A stretch of DNA of 64,000 nt from positions 7,773,915 through 7,837,914 of the forward strand of contig JAOANR010000006.1 in assembly GCA_030278955.1 (NCBI GenBank), given 5' to 3'. The notes under the pieces were generated by a model. It made no database searches, had not been told where the DNA came from, and saw only the letters and a list, made by a program, of their open reading frames with translations. The translations under genes and the position numbers were made by a program. Positions within the stretch are counted from its first letter, which is position 1. Every line of letters begins with the position of its first letter. Source of the stretch: Hygrophila difformis. Taxonomy: Eukaryota; Streptophyta; Magnoliopsida; Lamiales; Acanthaceae. Shown here one piece after another: positions 36,352 through 49,881 of the stretch.

Positions 36352-39300
36352 ATGACCTCCACCTCAAATAGCATAGTTCCTTTTAATGGAAAGAACGACT
36401 TCAGCATCTGGCAAGTTAAGATGCGTTGTGTTCTTGTCCAACAAAGAGTTTATAATGCAATTGATCAACTCTTTGATAAAGATGTGACTGAAGCTAAAAA
36501 GGCTGAAACTGATGAACTTGCTAAATCTGCCATTATCCTTAGTTTATCTGATGCTGTGCTTAGAAAAGTTAATGATTGCAAAACAGCCAAGGACCTTTGG
36601 GAGAGGCTGTCTAAACTATATGCTGAGTCATCTCTGTCTTCTAGAATATTCCTGCTTGGTAAATTTTTTAAATTTAAATTGGATATATCTAGAGACTTAG
36701 ATGAGAGTTTAGATAATTTCACTAAACTTGTTCAAGACATAAAAGCAACTGGTGATAAGCATATTGATGATTATGTGCCTATAGTGTTGTTGAATGCCAT
36801 CCCTGATAGTTATTCTGATGTGAAATCTGCTATCCAATATGCTAGAGATGATTTGACTTTAGATCATGTGATTAAGAGTCTAAAGAACAAAGAACTTGAA
36901 ATGAAGAATTCCTCTAAGCATTCTGATAAGGTGTTTATGACTAGGGGTAGGTCTTGGAAAAAGAGTAATCACCAACAGTATAATGATAGGGGCAGAAGCA
37001 ATGCTAGGGGTCAGTCTAAATCACATAGATCTCAGTCAAGAGGTAAACATGATAAGAAATGTTACAACTGTGGTAAAAAGGGCCATTTCATTAAAGATTG
37101 TAGACTCCCTAAGAAAGAGAAGAATCATGTTGATAATCAGAATAATGATGTTAATGCTGTGACTGATGTGGCAGTTAGGCATGATGAGCTTTTGATGGTT
37201 CATGATATGAATTGTTTTTCTGATGTCAATGTGGCTAAAGATGTTTCTAAATCTGTGTGGTTGTTAGACTCAGGTTGCACCTCCCATATGTCTCCCAATG
37301 TTGAATTATTTGATTCATATCAATCTGTTAAAGATGACTTTGTGTACATGGGTAATGACAATAGATGTCCTGTCTTAGGTATAGGAAATATTGTCTTACA
37401 GTTTGAGAATGGGACAAGATTCTGTCTTGAGGGTGTGAAGCATGTGCCTGATTTGTCTTACAATTTGATTTCTCTTGCGAACTTGCAGAAGAAAGGTTTA
37501 GAAGGGAGAATTGGTAATGACATGATTAAAATGTTTAAAGGGAATTTGATGCTTTTTAAGGCTATTCTCAAGCATAATCTTTATGTGGTTTCTAATGTGG
37601 TTAATTGTGCTCTTGCTGCTAGTTCTAGTTCTATTTCTGATAAGGTTAAACAGAATACGCTTTTGTGGCATGCTAGACTAGGGCATATGAGTGATAAAGG
37701 CATGAAATATCTGAAAGATGCTGGTTGTTTGAAATCTGATTTATGTGAAGTTGATCTGTGTGAATCATGCTTAGCTGGTAAGCAACATAGAGTGTCTTTT
37801 AATTCTTCATATCCTGTTGGGATAAAATCCACCCGTGTACTTGAGTACATTCATGCTGATGTGTGGGGTCCATCTTCGACGCCCACACATGGTGGTAGAA
37901 GATACTTTTTATCTATCATGGATGATTTTTCTAGAAAAGTTTGGGTATTTCTCATGCAAAACAAATCTGATGTTTTTGGGAACTTTAAACACTGGAAAGC
38001 TTTGATTGAAAATCAAACTGGTTTAAAGATTGGTACACTTAGGACAGATAATGGGCTTGAATTTTGTAATCATCATATGGATGCTTTGTGTGCTGAATCT
38101 GGTATTAGAAGGCATAAATCTGTTCCTTACTCACCTCAACAGAATGGGGTCATTGAAAGAATGAACAGAACTTTATTAGAAAAGGTTAGGTGCTTGATGG
38201 CACCTACTGGCCTTTCTAAGAAGTTTTGGGGTGAAGCACTGATGACAGCTGCTTACTTAGTTAATAAATCACCCAATGCCCCCTTGAATGGTAAATCTCC
38301 TGATTCTGTCTTTTTTGGTAAACCTGTTGATTATGAACATCTAAGAGTATTTGGATGTTCAGCTTTTGTGCATACTAGTAATGATAAATTGGACCCTAGA
38401 ACCAAGAAATGCATTTTCTTAGGTTATCCTGAGGGTACCAAAGGTTACAGGTTGTTTGATAGATCAGGGGGTGGTTTTAAAATCATTGTTAGTAGGGATG
38501 TGATTTTTAATGAATCTGAATTTCCTATGAAAGTTTTTGAGAATGATAGTACTTCTGTTGAGGTGGAGTCTTCTTCTGTGGAACATTCTGTGAATTTGCC
38601 TGCTCCCATTGCTGTGCCTAATGTGATTGAAAATGCTGAAATTGCTGATCCCAATTTGCATGCGAATGAGGAACCCATAACTGATACCCATGATATTGAT
38701 GAAGGTGGAGCTCAGAATGATGATGTTATTGATGAACATGATTTGAGTGATTATGTGCTAGCTAGGGATAGAGCTAGAAGAGTAGGTAAAACTCCTGCTA
38801 GATTATCTGATTGTGTTCTTACTGCTTATGCTATGACTGTGTGTTAAGAACTTGATAATCTAGAGCCTAAATCATATTCTGAAGCTGTTAAGTCTAAACA
38901 GGCTAATAAGTGGCTTAGTGCTATGAATGAGGAAATTCAATCTTTACATAAAAATGAGACATGGCTGTTGATTCCTAGGGCTGATAATATCTCTGTGATT
39001 GATTGTAAATGGATTTTTAAAATCAAACAGGAAACGCATGGTGAGAGGTTTAAGGCTAGGCTTGTAGCTAAGGGCTTTACTCAGAAAGAGGGTGTTGATT
39101 ATTCTGAAATATTTGCACCTGTTGCTAAGTTCACTACTATTAGAGTAATGCTTGCCTTAGTTGCTCATTTTGATTGGGAGCTTATACAAATGGATGTTAA
39201 AACTGCTTTCTTGCATGGTGGCATAGATAAGAAAATTTGTATGAAGCAACCTGAAGGTTTTGTGGATAAAACCAAGCCCAATCATGTTTGCCTGTTGAAA

Positions 39301-40395
39301 AAAGCTTTGTATGGACTAAAACAAGCACCTAGACAGTGGAACATTAAGTTTGATAAATGCATGAAAGACATAGGATTCACCAGATCTAAATTTGATCATT
39401 GCTTATATCTGAAAGATGTGAAATCTGTGCCTATGTTCTTATTGCTTTATGTTGATGATATGTTGCTTGTTAGTCCTTGCATGAAAAGCATTGTTGAGGT
39501 TCAAAATTGTTTGAACAAGAGTTTTGACATGAAGAATCTAGGAGAAGCCAAATGCATTCTTGGAATGCATATAGTTAGGGATAGGGCTAATTCAACCCTA
39601 ATCCTTAACCAGGCTGAATATGTGAAGAAAATTCTCTCTAGATTCAAGATGTCAAATGCTAAACCTGTTGGTTGTCCTCTTGCTTCTCATTTCGTGTTGA
39701 CTAAAGAGCAGTGCCCTAAAAATGAATCTGAAATGAAAGATATGGAATCTGTTCCCTATGCGCATGCCATTGGTTCTGTTATGTATTTGATGATTTCTAC
39801 TAGGCCTGATTTAGCTTATCCTATAAGTTGTTTGAGCAGATTTATGGCTAATCCTGGTAGACCACATTGGGAAGCTCTGAAATGGTTGTTGAGATACTTA
39901 ATCAAGTCTATGCATTACTCTCTGTGTTTTGCTAAATAGAATGATGATTTATTTGTGACTGGTTATGTAGACTCTAACTTTGCTAATGATAAGGATAGTA
40001 GGAAGTCTACTACATCCTATGTGTTCACTCTAGGTGGGTCTTGTGTGAGTTGGAAATCTCAATTGCAATCTGTTGTTGCTTTATCCACTACTGAGTCTGA
40101 ATTCATTGCCATAACTGAAGCTTTTAAAGAGGGAATCTGGTTTAGTGGTCTGATGCATGAACTAGGATTGAAAAATGAGAAATCTGCTATTCAGTTAAGC
40201 AAACATCCTGTTTTTCATGATAGGTCTAAACATATTGATGTTAAGTACCACTTCATTAGGGACAATGTTGAATGTGAAAAACTGAAACTGGATAAAATTG
40301 CTTCTGAATTTAATCCCGCTGATATGGGAACTAAGTGTTTGCCTTCTGAAAAGTTGATGTCATGCATGAAAATCCTTCACTTTGACTTTGGCTGA
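36352..40395 (+). pseudogene. Copia gag-pol polyprotein with two in-frame stop codons
   Basis: One reading frame in three pieces: 36352-38847, 38848-39939 and 39940-40395, broken by TAA at 38845-38847 and TAG at 39937-39939; no frameshift separates the pieces. In order: gag with FSIWQVKM; zinc knuckle CYNCGKKGHFIKDC (about residues 237-250); protease active site DSG (306-308); integrase with its HHCC region and the D503, D566, E602 triad, 35 residues apart between the last two; reverse transcriptase with QMDVKTAFLHG and YVDDM (near 39448); RNase H with GYVDSNFA. The first stop falls between integrase and RT and the second between RT and RNase H. Everything else is conserved, so the damage is recent. 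Confidence 0.93.
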
Positions 40396-40550
40396 TATAT
40401 TCTGTTCTGATGCATGATTTACTGCTTTCATACTTTGTGTATACTGTTGGTAAGCGGGACTGGTAAGTGAAGGTATGACTAGGCGATGACGAAAATGCCC
40501 CAAATTGAGCACACTCGTTACTAAGTCTGAAAGTGGGCCAAGGTGGAGAT

Positions 40551-41504
40551 TGTTGCAATATGGCCCATTTCAGCAGCCCAATTTTTTGGCCCATGAAGGC
40601 ATAAGTACTGAGGCCCAAGTCCAGTTTGTCCACTTTGATTAATACTCCCTCCCCAACCGAGCCACACACAACCCTAATCATTTTCTTCCCTTAGTTTGAA
40701 GCAGCGGCGCCCCTCTTCCCTTTTTTCTCTCTTCCCCAGTCTTCCTCCTCCCTCTTTAGCTTTGTGTTTTCTTCTCCTCTCTTAGGTTAGATTTGTTCTT
40801 CCTCCTAGTGTGAGAGTGTGAGAGTGTTGGTGAGAGTAAGGGGTTGGGTTGAGAGTAAGGGGTGTGAGCTTCTCCCTTGTCTAGAGCCTTGGTGGCTAGG
40901 TCGCCGGAAAAGTGGGTTTCCGGCGAAGGGATTGAGAGGCCGAGGGTGTTGGTAGCGCTGCAGAGGGGCTGTGATAAGGGTGGTGGCGCGCACAGCGGAG
41001 CTGTGGCGTTGGTGGTGTTCCGGCAGCTTCTGTGGTGGCCGGCGGTGGTGTTGGCAGCGGCCTTGGTGGCGGATCCGGCGGCTCTAGGTGTTCTTGTTGA
41101 GTGTGTCTCATTTGGGAGCTCTGAGCCGACTTGTTAATAGATCTTAATAGATCTATTTGGTATCTCTATTTCTCTTTAATATTAGTTGTTGTATTTTTCT
41201 TGTTCCTAACATCTTTTGTAGATCTAAAAGTGGAACAAGAGGACTGGACAGCCGGTGCAAGAAAAAGGACTGAAGAAGAGACCGAACGGAGCAGAAACGA
41301 AGGCTGCCGGAATCTATCCGCCGGAGGCAGATCCGATCCGGACCGGAGCAGCTTCTCGGGCGTTTTAGTGCTTATGTTTTTCTGTTCTGTTTTCATTTTA
41401 TTTGAGTGAACTTGTATTGGTGAGAAAGCCTTGTAAATCTCATAGTGTAGGCCTTTTGGGTTGTAATAGAATAGGTTAAAACAGGGTACCGGAGTTACCC
41501 AACA
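40551..41504 (+). repeat. Right LTR of the Tork-like element
   Basis: 954 bp, same ends as the left LTR, one visible 1-bp indel near 40915. Followed by the target duplication TTTAT. Confidence 0.96.
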
Positions 41505-43239
41505 TTTATTTTTCTTTTCTTTTTACCTGGGTAAACTTAATTACTGCATCTAATTTCATGTTTGTTTTTCCCCCTTTCCATGAATGTAGTTTTTTGATTT
41601 TCTTATGTGAAATCTTAGAAGAGTTGGTTCAATATGTGAATGGAATTTTCTTTTGTTCTGCTCCATTCCTGATTTCTAACTTGTTTGCATCTAGTTGGGA
41701 ATCCTATATCTCGATATCATTCAAATTTAATGCGTTGGATGAGTGTTATAAATAAAGTACAATTGAATATATGTTTTCATCTTTTTAAATTATATTTACT
41801 ACTACTAAAGAACTAAAAGTATAACTTATATTTTTCAAAAATTTAAAATAATTTAAGTCATTATTTTATTATTGTTATTATTATAACTTTTTCTAATTAG
41901 TAATTACATAATAATTCAAATTTTGGGCATATTTTGTTTTTTCAAATTTGTTGCTCCTGTTTTTATTTTTACGTTTATTTTTATTAATCTTGAGCCCAGT
42001 TAATAACTTGTAGATCCTCTTTATTTCCAGGCAGAAACCTGAAAGCATGTACTGGTGACTGCTTCACAAATCTGAGCTTGCTATGTACAATAATCAAGAT
42101 TAGATTCTCTCTTCTTTTTTTCCAAAGAAAGAATGAATTAGTCCCTTACTCACTACTTATTCCCTTTATTTTTTTTCCTTATTTTATTTCCAGTTTGAAG
42201 GGCAAGGAACATGGGAGGACATTGGGGAGGTAATCATTGAATTTGCACAGGAAAGTACCCATATATATATGTACTTGGACATCAGTTTATGGTGCAGTAC
42301 TATTTTCCTTTTCTTTTTGATATGCGTTGAATAAATCTCATGATTCAATTCTTTTGTTCATATAGATTATCCCAACAGCTTCACAATTGATGGTGATTAC
42401 ATATTGAATGGTGTCATTGACCTGATATGTGCATCAATGCATATTGTTCTTCCCCTCCTAAGTAATTCTAACAGGTGCCTGTTATATATTTATAATACTG
42501 ACATGAAACTACATGATTGATTTGTAGTATTATGATGAATTTTATTTTATTATCTTTTCGATTTTGCCTATGCAGCAGCAAAGTCTGGGCAAGAATAGGG
42601 GCAGATTGTTTTTTTCCTTTTCCTTTTTTTTATTGAACTCAAATATTAGGGTCATTCAATGAATTCGAGGAAACAAAATCTATTAATAAATGTAAATGGA
42701 AGTGTTTTGTTTTAAATTGTTTTGTTATCATTACATATATAGGGTGGATGCAACAAAATGTGGAGCTTGGGAATTCACGAAAAAAGAAAAGAAGAGTAAT
42801 CTGTCCTTGGTGGAGATTGCAAGGAAGCAGTTAAGTTCTTAAATGAATTTGATGAGTTAATAATATCCATATAATGCTTTGAATTACTGTCTTCGTAATT
42901 ATGTAGGTTTCTTGGTTGTGCATCATGGTTTTCCCTTCCTAACTCATGAAGCAGAATTATATATAATTCAGCAAAAAAGAAAACCTAGAATATGCACCTG
43001 CTACATTACTTGAGTAGAATGAAGGATACTTTCAAGGTGGGAGCCTTTCCCTTGAAGCCACGTTGCTTGGCTATTGGTACCACTAACTTCTGTCCCAAGC
43101 AATCCACCAGGATGTTTCCACACAGGCAAGTGGCTCACTATATATTTCTGTTGGTATCAAATCTGCACTCATGTTTTTGCCAAGTGTGTCATATCCTTTA
43201 AAAAATTCCATAAAGAGAATCCACTATTTACTGCTAATA

Positions 43240-43703
43240 CTCCTTCTGTCCCAAAATAAGAGTTCACTTTCATTTTTTTCTTTTGCATGTAGTCCAATGC
43301 AATTGTTTAACGGAATATCTCAAAATGTGTATAAGTTAATATTATACTCCCTCCGTCCCATTCCAAATGTCATACTTACTATTTTTGGATGTCCCATTAC
43401 AAATGTCTTTCTTTCTATAAATAAAAGTAATTTTTCCCTCCAACAACTATGTGGATCCCACCATATACTCACAAACCAACTCTATCTTAATTCCCGTGCC
43501 CAACAGTAACAAGACACTTGGAGTGGGACAGAGGGAGTATAAAATAAAATATATATTCTAAAACTCTGTGATTAAACGAATTCATCAAGATCCAACTTAA
43601 CTATATTTTTATATTGTACAAGTGTGATAACATTAAGTCAAAATTATCATTGAACAATAGCAAAAGTCAAAATGGGACGACAATAATTGTGGGGCCGAGG
43701 GAG
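43240..43703. mobile_element. Stowaway-like MITE (outer) with nested MITE
   Basis: Left end CTCCTTCTGTCCCAAAATAA, right end ATTGTGGGGCCGAGGGAG, TA on both sides (43238-43239 and 43704-43705). A second MITE (43347-43537) is inserted within. Confidence 0.7.
43347..43537. mobile_element. Stowaway-like MITE, 190-bp family, nested copy 2
   Basis: Left end CTCCCTCCGTCCCATTCC, right end GGAGTGGGACAGAGGGAG, TA on both sides. The interior is nearly identical to 4952-5141, including TTTTTGGATGTCCCATTACA. Confidence 0.88.
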
Positions 43704-43910
43704 TAGATGTTTTTGGTTGCTGTCATGATGCAGGAATGCACTTTATATTATTTCTACTGGAGCTAGAAACCACGTTAATTTGAAGCAGGGAGCGTGCTCA
43801 CATGAATGAGCACAAGCATTTCCTCCTACTAGCTTTAGCATCCTTTTACTAGGAAGGGGTACTTATTGAAATTGTTTTTATTTATAGTTGCATTCCGTTC
43901 TTATCTGAAG

Positions 43911-44829
43911 TGTTGGGAACCAGTTTTGAGCAAATGTGTTCACAACCGATGTCTGAACTACTTTGTTGGACCAACCACATCATCTGGCGACAAACTATTT
44001 AAGGGAAGTGAAGCTGGCGAATTTGCAATGAGATTACGACCAACGGCTAGCTGATTCCCTGCCCGGATATTGCACACGAAGGATGGAAACCAAGATCCCT
44101 TAATCCGGGCAACTCCATTCTAAGGATCCGCAAATTTATGGAAAGAAAATCTCCTATCTCAGAATGGAGGAAATATTGCTCTCTTCAAATAGGACTGCCA
44201 AGGGAAGAAGAACTACGACGAATTATTCACTGAAATTCTTGTGCAATCGAAAGCTATTGTGAAGAGAGAAAATTAGCTTCCTTCCGTGTTCGTGAGTCTA
44301 TCATCTTGAAGGAAGAAAATCGATCAACACTTCCTCGGGTGAATTGATCGATAATGTGCCACAGTGTGCTTGATTGAAGTTGACAAAATCAATCAAGGGT
44401 TTCGAGGAAGTCGTCAAACTCAAGAGCTTAATTGAAAAGATCAAGGAGAGTCGCCAACAGGTTTCGACCAAGGGCAAACTTGAAGGAGGAGCCTTCAAGG
44501 GATTGAAGCAAGGTCGGGGAGATCTTCACCAAGACAGGGGGAGTGTCTTGGTTTGACAATTCAGTCCGCTTGGTGATTGAAGTTGGGCGAAACAATTCAC
44601 TATTGTTGTGATCAAGGATCAAACCAAAACAATTAGTGAATCTCCTGGATTGGTATCCCCCAGATGTAGGCTTGTGCCGAACTGGGTCAACAAACCTTGA
44701 GTTCTTTATTTTCACAGTTTATTTACTTTCCGCTGCTTTATTTCATAAACTGTTTAACGTGTCCACGAAAGGTGCTTGAACTAGTTTTCAGGACTACTTA
44801 ATTGGTTATCCACGCTAAAGGACCTAACA
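43911..44829 (+). repeat. Left LTR of the Sirevirus
   Basis: 919 bp, TGTTGGGAACC...CCTAACA. Followed by ATTGGTATCAGAG, the tRNA-iMet primer-binding site. Confidence 0.96.
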
Positions 44830-44877
44830 ATTGGTATCAGAGACACACGCTTTGGAAAGCGAGATCCAGACAAAGGC

Positions 44878-47800
44878 ATGGAAAACCAAGGCGGATCTGT
44901 AACCAGACCACCACTGCTCGATGGATCAAACTATGCATATTGGAAAGATCAAATGGAGGCTTTCCTCATTGCTCTGGACGAAGGGGCTTGGGATGCAATA
45001 GAAAACCAATACCATCCACCAGTGAAAGAAGAAGATGGTGTAAAAACACTCAAACCAAGGAGTGAATGGACTGCTGCTGAGAAGCTTGTCGCTTCAAAAA
45101 ACTCCAAAGCCTTGAATGCAATTCACAATGCTCTCACAAAAGATCAATACAGACTTATCGCTGGATGTAAGATTGCATATGATGTCTGGACTACTTTAGC
45201 CAATACCTACGAGGGTATGGCTCCGGTAAAGAAATCTAGAATCATTACTCTTGATGCACAATTTCATAAGATTTCTATGGATGATAATGAGTCTGTCGGC
45301 CAATATATTGGTCGTATCCGTGATCTAACCAACCAAGCTCTTCAGCTTGGCAAAGTATATTCTCAACAGGACATTGTAGGAAAAATCATTGGGACGCTTC
45401 CGGAAAGGTTCAATGCAAAGGTCGCAGCACTTGAGCTATACAAAGACTTTGATAAATTGCAGGTTGATGAACTAATGGGAATCCTACAATCATGGGAAAT
45501 GGATCACTGTCCCAGGACCAAAAGTAAACCAGTGGCATTCAAATCCACGACCAAGGATGAGGAAGATTTCTCCATGGAAAATCATGATGACTTCAGTGAC
45601 GAAGAAGAACTGGCCATGTTGTCCAAAAGGCTAAATCAGATCATCAAGAACCGTAGATCTAGATTCAACTCCTCCATGAAGAAGGATGCCGGGACATCAA
45701 ACTCTAAATCCACTCAGAAAGGGTCGAAGTCTCTCGACAAAAATAAATCAAAACCTTCAAGGATTGAGGATGACAAAGAGATCATATGCTTTGAATGTGG
45801 GGGAAGAGGCCATATGAAGAAAGACTGTGCCAATCTCAGACCAAAGGAGTCCAGCAAATCCTATCAAGTAACATTTAGTGACTCTGAAGATGAGAAGGAG
45901 TCTGATGAACATGGTGTAAACTATGGAGTAGCCTTCGTCGGCACATGGGATTCTGACAGTGATGATGAACCCGAAACAGGTATGGGTCCCAACTCAGTCA
46001 ATATGGTTTCCTCTAACATGGTTCACTCTTGTGCCAGGAATCAAGATGAAAACGTCAGTAAACTCAATGATCTCTACGAAGAAACATTCGAGAAGCTGGA
46101 AATATCCATTGCTGAATCAGTAGAATTACATGTCGAGAATGAAAGGCTAAAGGAACAACTCCAGAGTCTCACATGCAAAAATCAGGAACTTGAAAAGGCG
46201 TCCACAGAGCTGTCTGGACTGGTGAATGAACTCCATGAGAAAAATGCTGAGCTTCAGAAAGAAAACAAGGAACTGGAGGTTGAAAAAGTTGACTATAAAC
46301 TGTGGTACTATAGTATGCTTGGAAAGAAAGACGCTCTTCACACAGAACTCACCGAAGTTCAAGAGAAACTTGCCAAGGCTGAAAGCACTCTGGCGGCTCT
46401 AAACAAAGGAAAAGCCAAGTTAGATGATGTAATTGCTATGGGAAGACCGAGCAACAACAAACAAGGCTTGGGATATCAAGCCTCAACTTCTCGTGGAGAA
46501 AAGAAGAGCAAGTTTGTGCCCGGAGGAATGCTAAGTGAACCCCGAACTATCAAGAAATCGTTCCATTCTGTAGGAAGAAACAAATGGACAAGGAGACCTC
46601 CACCTCCAATCCCACTCAGATGCGATTACTGCAAGCTTGAAGGACACAAAACCAAAAACTGTGGAATTTTGGTAAAAGATCTGCAAACAGGGAAACCCAT
46701 CATCTGGCCAAATGATAAAATCAAGATGAAGCTGATCTCCATCAAGTGCGAATGGGTCCCTAAAATTCAGAACAAATGTCACGTTGCCTTTCTTTCACAA
46801 AAGAAGAATACTGCAGACAAAGTGTGGTACTTCGACAGTGGATGTTCTAAACACATGACAGGAGAAAGGAGTCTGCTCAAGCACTACAAAGAAATTAATG
46901 GAGGATTCGTTGTTTTTGGAGATGGGAAAAAGGGTGCCCTGATTGGTCAAGGGACCATTGAGAACAATGGCTCGAAGGAACTGTCACCTGTTTTCTTTGT
47001 CGATGGACTCCAAGCTAACTTGATAAGCATCAGTCAATTGTGTGATGAGGACCTTGTGGTGCAGTTTACCAAGAAAGATTGTCAAGTGCTCAATCAAGAT
47101 CAAGAATGCATTATGAGAGGTTTGCGCTCTAAAAATAATTGCTATCATCTTGTTCAAACTTGCAATTTTGGTGCAGCTGCAGGTAAGGATCACATCACAC
47201 TATGGCATGAAAAGCTTGGACATCTTAACTTTAAAGATCTTATCAAACTCAGCAGAACCGGGGCAGTCAAAGGTCTTCCTCAATTCAATAAATCAAGTAT
47301 AGTCCTCTGCAACGAGTGTGCCAAGAACAAACAGCACAGGAGTTCACACAAACTATCTGAACTCCCTGGATCAACCAAGTGTCTTGACCTACTGCACATG
47401 GACCTTATTGGTCCAATGGAAGTTGAAAGCTTGGGAGGTAAAAAATATATCTTTGTATGTATTGATGATTACTCCAGGTACACTTGGATAGATTTTCTCA
47501 GGGAAAAAGGCGACACATTCAAAGCCTTCGAGAAGTTGTGCAATCGACTTATGACCGAAAAGGACACCAAGATAAAACGGATTCGAAGTGATCATGGACG
47601 AGAGTTTGAAAATCAATCCTTTGAAGAATACTGTGCTACACATGGAATTAAGCATGAATATTCGGCGCCAAAAACACCTCAACAAAACGGAGTAGTTGAA
47701 AGAAGAAATCGAACCCTACAAGAAATGTCTAGGGTGATGCTCAACTCAAAGAAAGTGGCTGAATTCCTTTGGGCCGAAGCCGTGAACACAGCTTGCTACA

Positions 47801-49881
47801 CCATAAATCGAGTCTACTTAAGGCCAAACTCTCTTATGACTCCATATGAGATTTGGAACGGTAAAAAGACCTCAATTACTTACTTTCATATTTTTGGTAG
47901 CAAATGTTTTGTTCTGAATGACAGGGAACATGTTGGGAAGTTCCAAGAAAAAAGCAATGAAGGAATATTTGTGGGATACTCTACTACAAGTCGTGCATAT
48001 AGAGTATATCTTCCTAAGACAAGGAAAGTACTGGAGTCCACAAATGTGATCATAGAAGATGTGACCAGCAAAGAGGATGTTCCTCCTCATGATGATGAAA
48101 CTCCCAGTAGTCAGGATGATCAACACTGCTCAACTCCACCCACTTCTGATGAACAGTCCAACAAAAGAGTCCAGACGCCTAGCATGGACACCTTGTCACG
48201 AGAAGCAGAACCTCAAAAGGACCTAAATGGACGGATTCACAAGCATCATGACCCTGAAGACATTATTGGTGATGTAAATGAAAGGAGAAAGACTCGAGGG
48301 AAAAAGATCGACTTTAAAGAGCTTGCAGGCTTGCACTGCTACACTTCAAAGATCGAACCCTCAAGAGTTGAAGAAGCACTTCAAGATGAACACTGGATAA
48401 GTGCTATGCAGGATGAACTACTCCAGTTTGAAAGAAATGAAGTCTGGACCCTAGTTGAAAGACCTCAAGACAAGAACATAATCGGAACAAAGTGGATCTT
48501 TCGCAACAAAAGTGATGAAAAAGGGAACATTACTAGAAACAAAGCTCGATTGGTTGCTCAAGGTTACACCCAAGTCGAAGGTGTCGACTTCAGTGAAACA
48601 TTTGCACCTGTAGCAAGACTTGAAGCTGTCCGACTACTACTATCGATCGCATGCTCGCTAGGATTCAAGCTTTTTCAAATGGATGTCAAAAGTGCCTTCC
48701 TAAATGGCTGGCTGAATGAGGAAGTATACGTGGAACAGCCTAAAGGATTTGAAGACCCCCATCATCCTCAACATGTCTACAAGCTCAACAAGGCACTCTA
48801 TGGGCTAAAACAAGCTCCTAGGGCCTGGTACGAAAGGCTCTCCAAATACCTGCTTGAACATGGATTCGAAAGAGGGAGCTTGGACAAGACACTCTTTATC
48901 AAAAGAGAGAACAAAGGGATCCTCATTGCTCAAGTCTACGTCGATGACATTGTCTTTGGATCAACACACCATGTGCTCAAAGACCAGTTCATCGAAATAA
49001 TGGGTAAGGAATTTGAAATGAGCATGGTAGGAGAACTAACTTACTTTCTTGGTTTGCAGGTTGCTCAGAAGAAAGATGGAATATTTCTAAGCCAAACCAA
49101 GTATGCCCGAAACATTGTTAAAAAATTCGGCATGGAGTCCAGCAAACCAGCTCGAACGCCTATAGGGACTAATGACAAAATGAGCAAAGATCCTAGTGGT
49201 CAAAGTGTTGATCAGAAACTCTATCGAAGCATCATCGGAAGCCTTCTATATCTTGCTGCAAGTAGACCAGACATAAGCTATGCAGTAGGTGTTTGTGCTC
49301 GTTACCAAGCCGACCCCAAGGAATCACATCTAAAGGCTGCCAAACGAGTGATCAAATATATCTCAGGAACCAGTGATCTTGGTATTTGGTACTCTAAAGA
49401 GTCTAATCTCTCATTACTTGGCTATAGTGATGCAGATTGGGCAGGTGATGCGGATGATCGAAAAAGCACAACCGGAGGATGCTTTTACATTGGAACTAAC
49501 CTAGTCAGTTGGTATAGCAAGAAACAAAGCTCCATATCCCTATCAACTGCTGAGGCCGAATACATTGCTGCTGGAAGTTGTTGTGCACAATTGCTATGGA
49601 TGAAGCAAATGATGCTAGATTATGGAATCGACCAAGAAGTCCTCACCATACTATGTGACAACATGAGTGCGATCAACATCTCCAAAAATCCTGTTCAACA
49701 TGGGAGAACAAAGCACATTGAACTCAGACATCACTTCATAAGAGATCTTGTTGAAGAAGGAATGGTGTCCATCCAACATGTCGGAACTACTGAGCAACAT
49801 GCGGATATTTTTACTAAGGCACTGGATCGAGAGAGATTCGAAAAATTGAGAAGAGATCTTGGCCTATGCACGATCACATAA
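44878..49881 (+). CDS. Sirevirus gag-pol polyprotein, intact
   Basis: 1667 residues without a stop. Gag N-terminus with [17 protein letters not shown] and the UBN2-type core to about residue 250; zinc knuckle [14 protein letters not shown] at about 304-317; a long Glu/Lys/Leu-rich coiled coil at about 395-520; second zinc knuckle [14 protein letters not shown] at about 582-595; aspartic protease motif DSGCSKH from D653; integrase with HHCC (HEKLGH...CNEC) and catalytic D842, D905, E941, the last two 35 apart; reverse transcriptase with [11 protein letters not shown] and YVDDIVFG near 1354; RNase H with YSDADWAG near 1516 ending at FEKLRRDLG. All catalytic residues I can check are present. The start ATG lies 48 bp after the LTR, the usual spacing for the primer-binding site plus a short leader. 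Confidence 0.96.
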   Translation: MENQGGSVTRPPLLDGSNYAYWKDQMEAFLIALDEGAWDAIENQYHPPVKEEDGVKTLKPRSEWTAAEKLVASKNSKALNAIHNALTKDQYRLIAGCKIAYDVWTTLANTYEGMAPVKKSRIITLDAQFHKISMDDNESVGQYIGRIRDLTNQALQLGKVYSQQDIVGKIIGTLPERFNAKVAALELYKDFDKLQVDELMGILQSWEMDHCPRTKSKPVAFKSTTKDEEDFSMENHDDFSDEEELAMLSKRLNQIIKNRRSRFNSSMKKDAGTSNSKSTQKGSKSLDKNKSKPSRIEDDKEIICFECGGRGHMKKDCANLRPKESSKSYQVTFSDSEDEKESDEHGVNYGVAFVGTWDSDSDDEPETGMGPNSVNMVSSNMVHSCARNQDENVSKLNDLYEETFEKLEISIAESVELHVENERLKEQLQSLTCKNQELEKASTELSGLVNELHEKNAELQKENKELEVEKVDYKLWYYSMLGKKDALHTELTEVQEKLAKAESTLAALNKGKAKLDDVIAMGRPSNNKQGLGYQASTSRGEKKSKFVPGGMLSEPRTIKKSFHSVGRNKWTRRPPPPIPLRCDYCKLEGHKTKNCGILVKDLQTGKPIIWPNDKIKMKLISIKCEWVPKIQNKCHVAFLSQKKNTADKVWYFDSGCSKHMTGERSLLKHYKEINGGFVVFGDGKKGALIGQGTIENNGSKELSPVFFVDGLQANLISISQLCDEDLVVQFTKKDCQVLNQDQECIMRGLRSKNNCYHLVQTCNFGAAAGKDHITLWHEKLGHLNFKDLIKLSRTGAVKGLPQFNKSSIVLCNECAKNKQHRSSHKLSELPGSTKCLDLLHMDLIGPMEVESLGGKKYIFVCIDDYSRYTWIDFLREKGDTFKAFEKLCNRLMTEKDTKIKRIRSDHGREFENQSFEEYCATHGIKHEYSAPKTPQQNGVVERRNRTLQEMSRVMLNSKKVAEFLWAEAVNTACYTINRVYLRPNSLMTPYEIWNGKKTSITYFHIFGSKCFVLNDREHVGKFQEKSNEGIFVGYSTTSRAYRVYLPKTRKVLESTNVIIEDVTSKEDVPPHDDETPSSQDDQHCSTPPTSDEQSNKRVQTPSMDTLSREAEPQKDLNGRIHKHHDPEDIIGDVNERRKTRGKKIDFKELAGLHCYTSKIEPSRVEEALQDEHWISAMQDELLQFERNEVWTLVERPQDKNIIGTKWIFRNKSDEKGNITRNKARLVAQGYTQVEGVDFSETFAPVARLEAVRLLLSIACSLGFKLFQMDVKSAFLNGWLNEEVYVEQPKGFEDPHHPQHVYKLNKALYGLKQAPRAWYERLSKYLLEHGFERGSLDKTLFIKRENKGILIAQVYVDDIVFGSTHHVLKDQFIEIMGKEFEMSMVGELTYFLGLQVAQKKDGIFLSQTKYARNIVKKFGMESSKPARTPIGTNDKMSKDPSGQSVDQKLYRSIIGSLLYLAASRPDISYAVGVCARYQADPKESHLKAAKRVIKYISGTSDLGIWYSKESNLSLLGYSDADWAGDADDRKSTTGGCFYIGTNLVSWYSKKQSSISLSTAEAEYIAAGSCCAQLLWMKQMMLDYGIDQEVLTILCDNMSAINISKNPVQHGRTKHIELRHHFIRDLVEEGMVSIQHVGTTEQHADIFTKALDRERFEKLRRDLGLCTIT

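Larger units (their letters stand above)
34762..41504 (+). mobile_element. Ty1/copia retrotransposon, Tork/Tnt1-like, recent insertion
   Basis: Complete element of 6743 bp. The left LTR is 34762-35714 (953 bp) and the right LTR 40551-41504 (954 bp), both TGTTG...AACA. The only difference I saw is one extra G near 40915. It is flanked by the 5-bp duplication TTTAT (34757-34761 and 41505-41509). A primer-binding site TGGTATCAGAGCC starts at 35716 and a purine-rich tract GGTGGAGA precedes the right LTR. Domain order gag-protease-integrase-RT-RNase H places it in Ty1/copia; the gag and integrase style is Tnt1-like. Pol has two in-frame stops, so this copy cannot make a full polyprotein. Confidence 0.96.
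41505..43910 (+). repeat. Segment A, copy 3 (A3), middle part
   Basis: Diverged copy of segment A. Around 42575-42840 the block with CCTATGCAGCAG, AAATGTAAATGG and GGGTGGATGCAACAAAATGTG aligns with 23265-23480 of A1. It contains nested Stowaway MITEs at 43240-43703. At 43911 the Sirevirus begins; the unit resumes at 54071. Confidence 0.7.
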
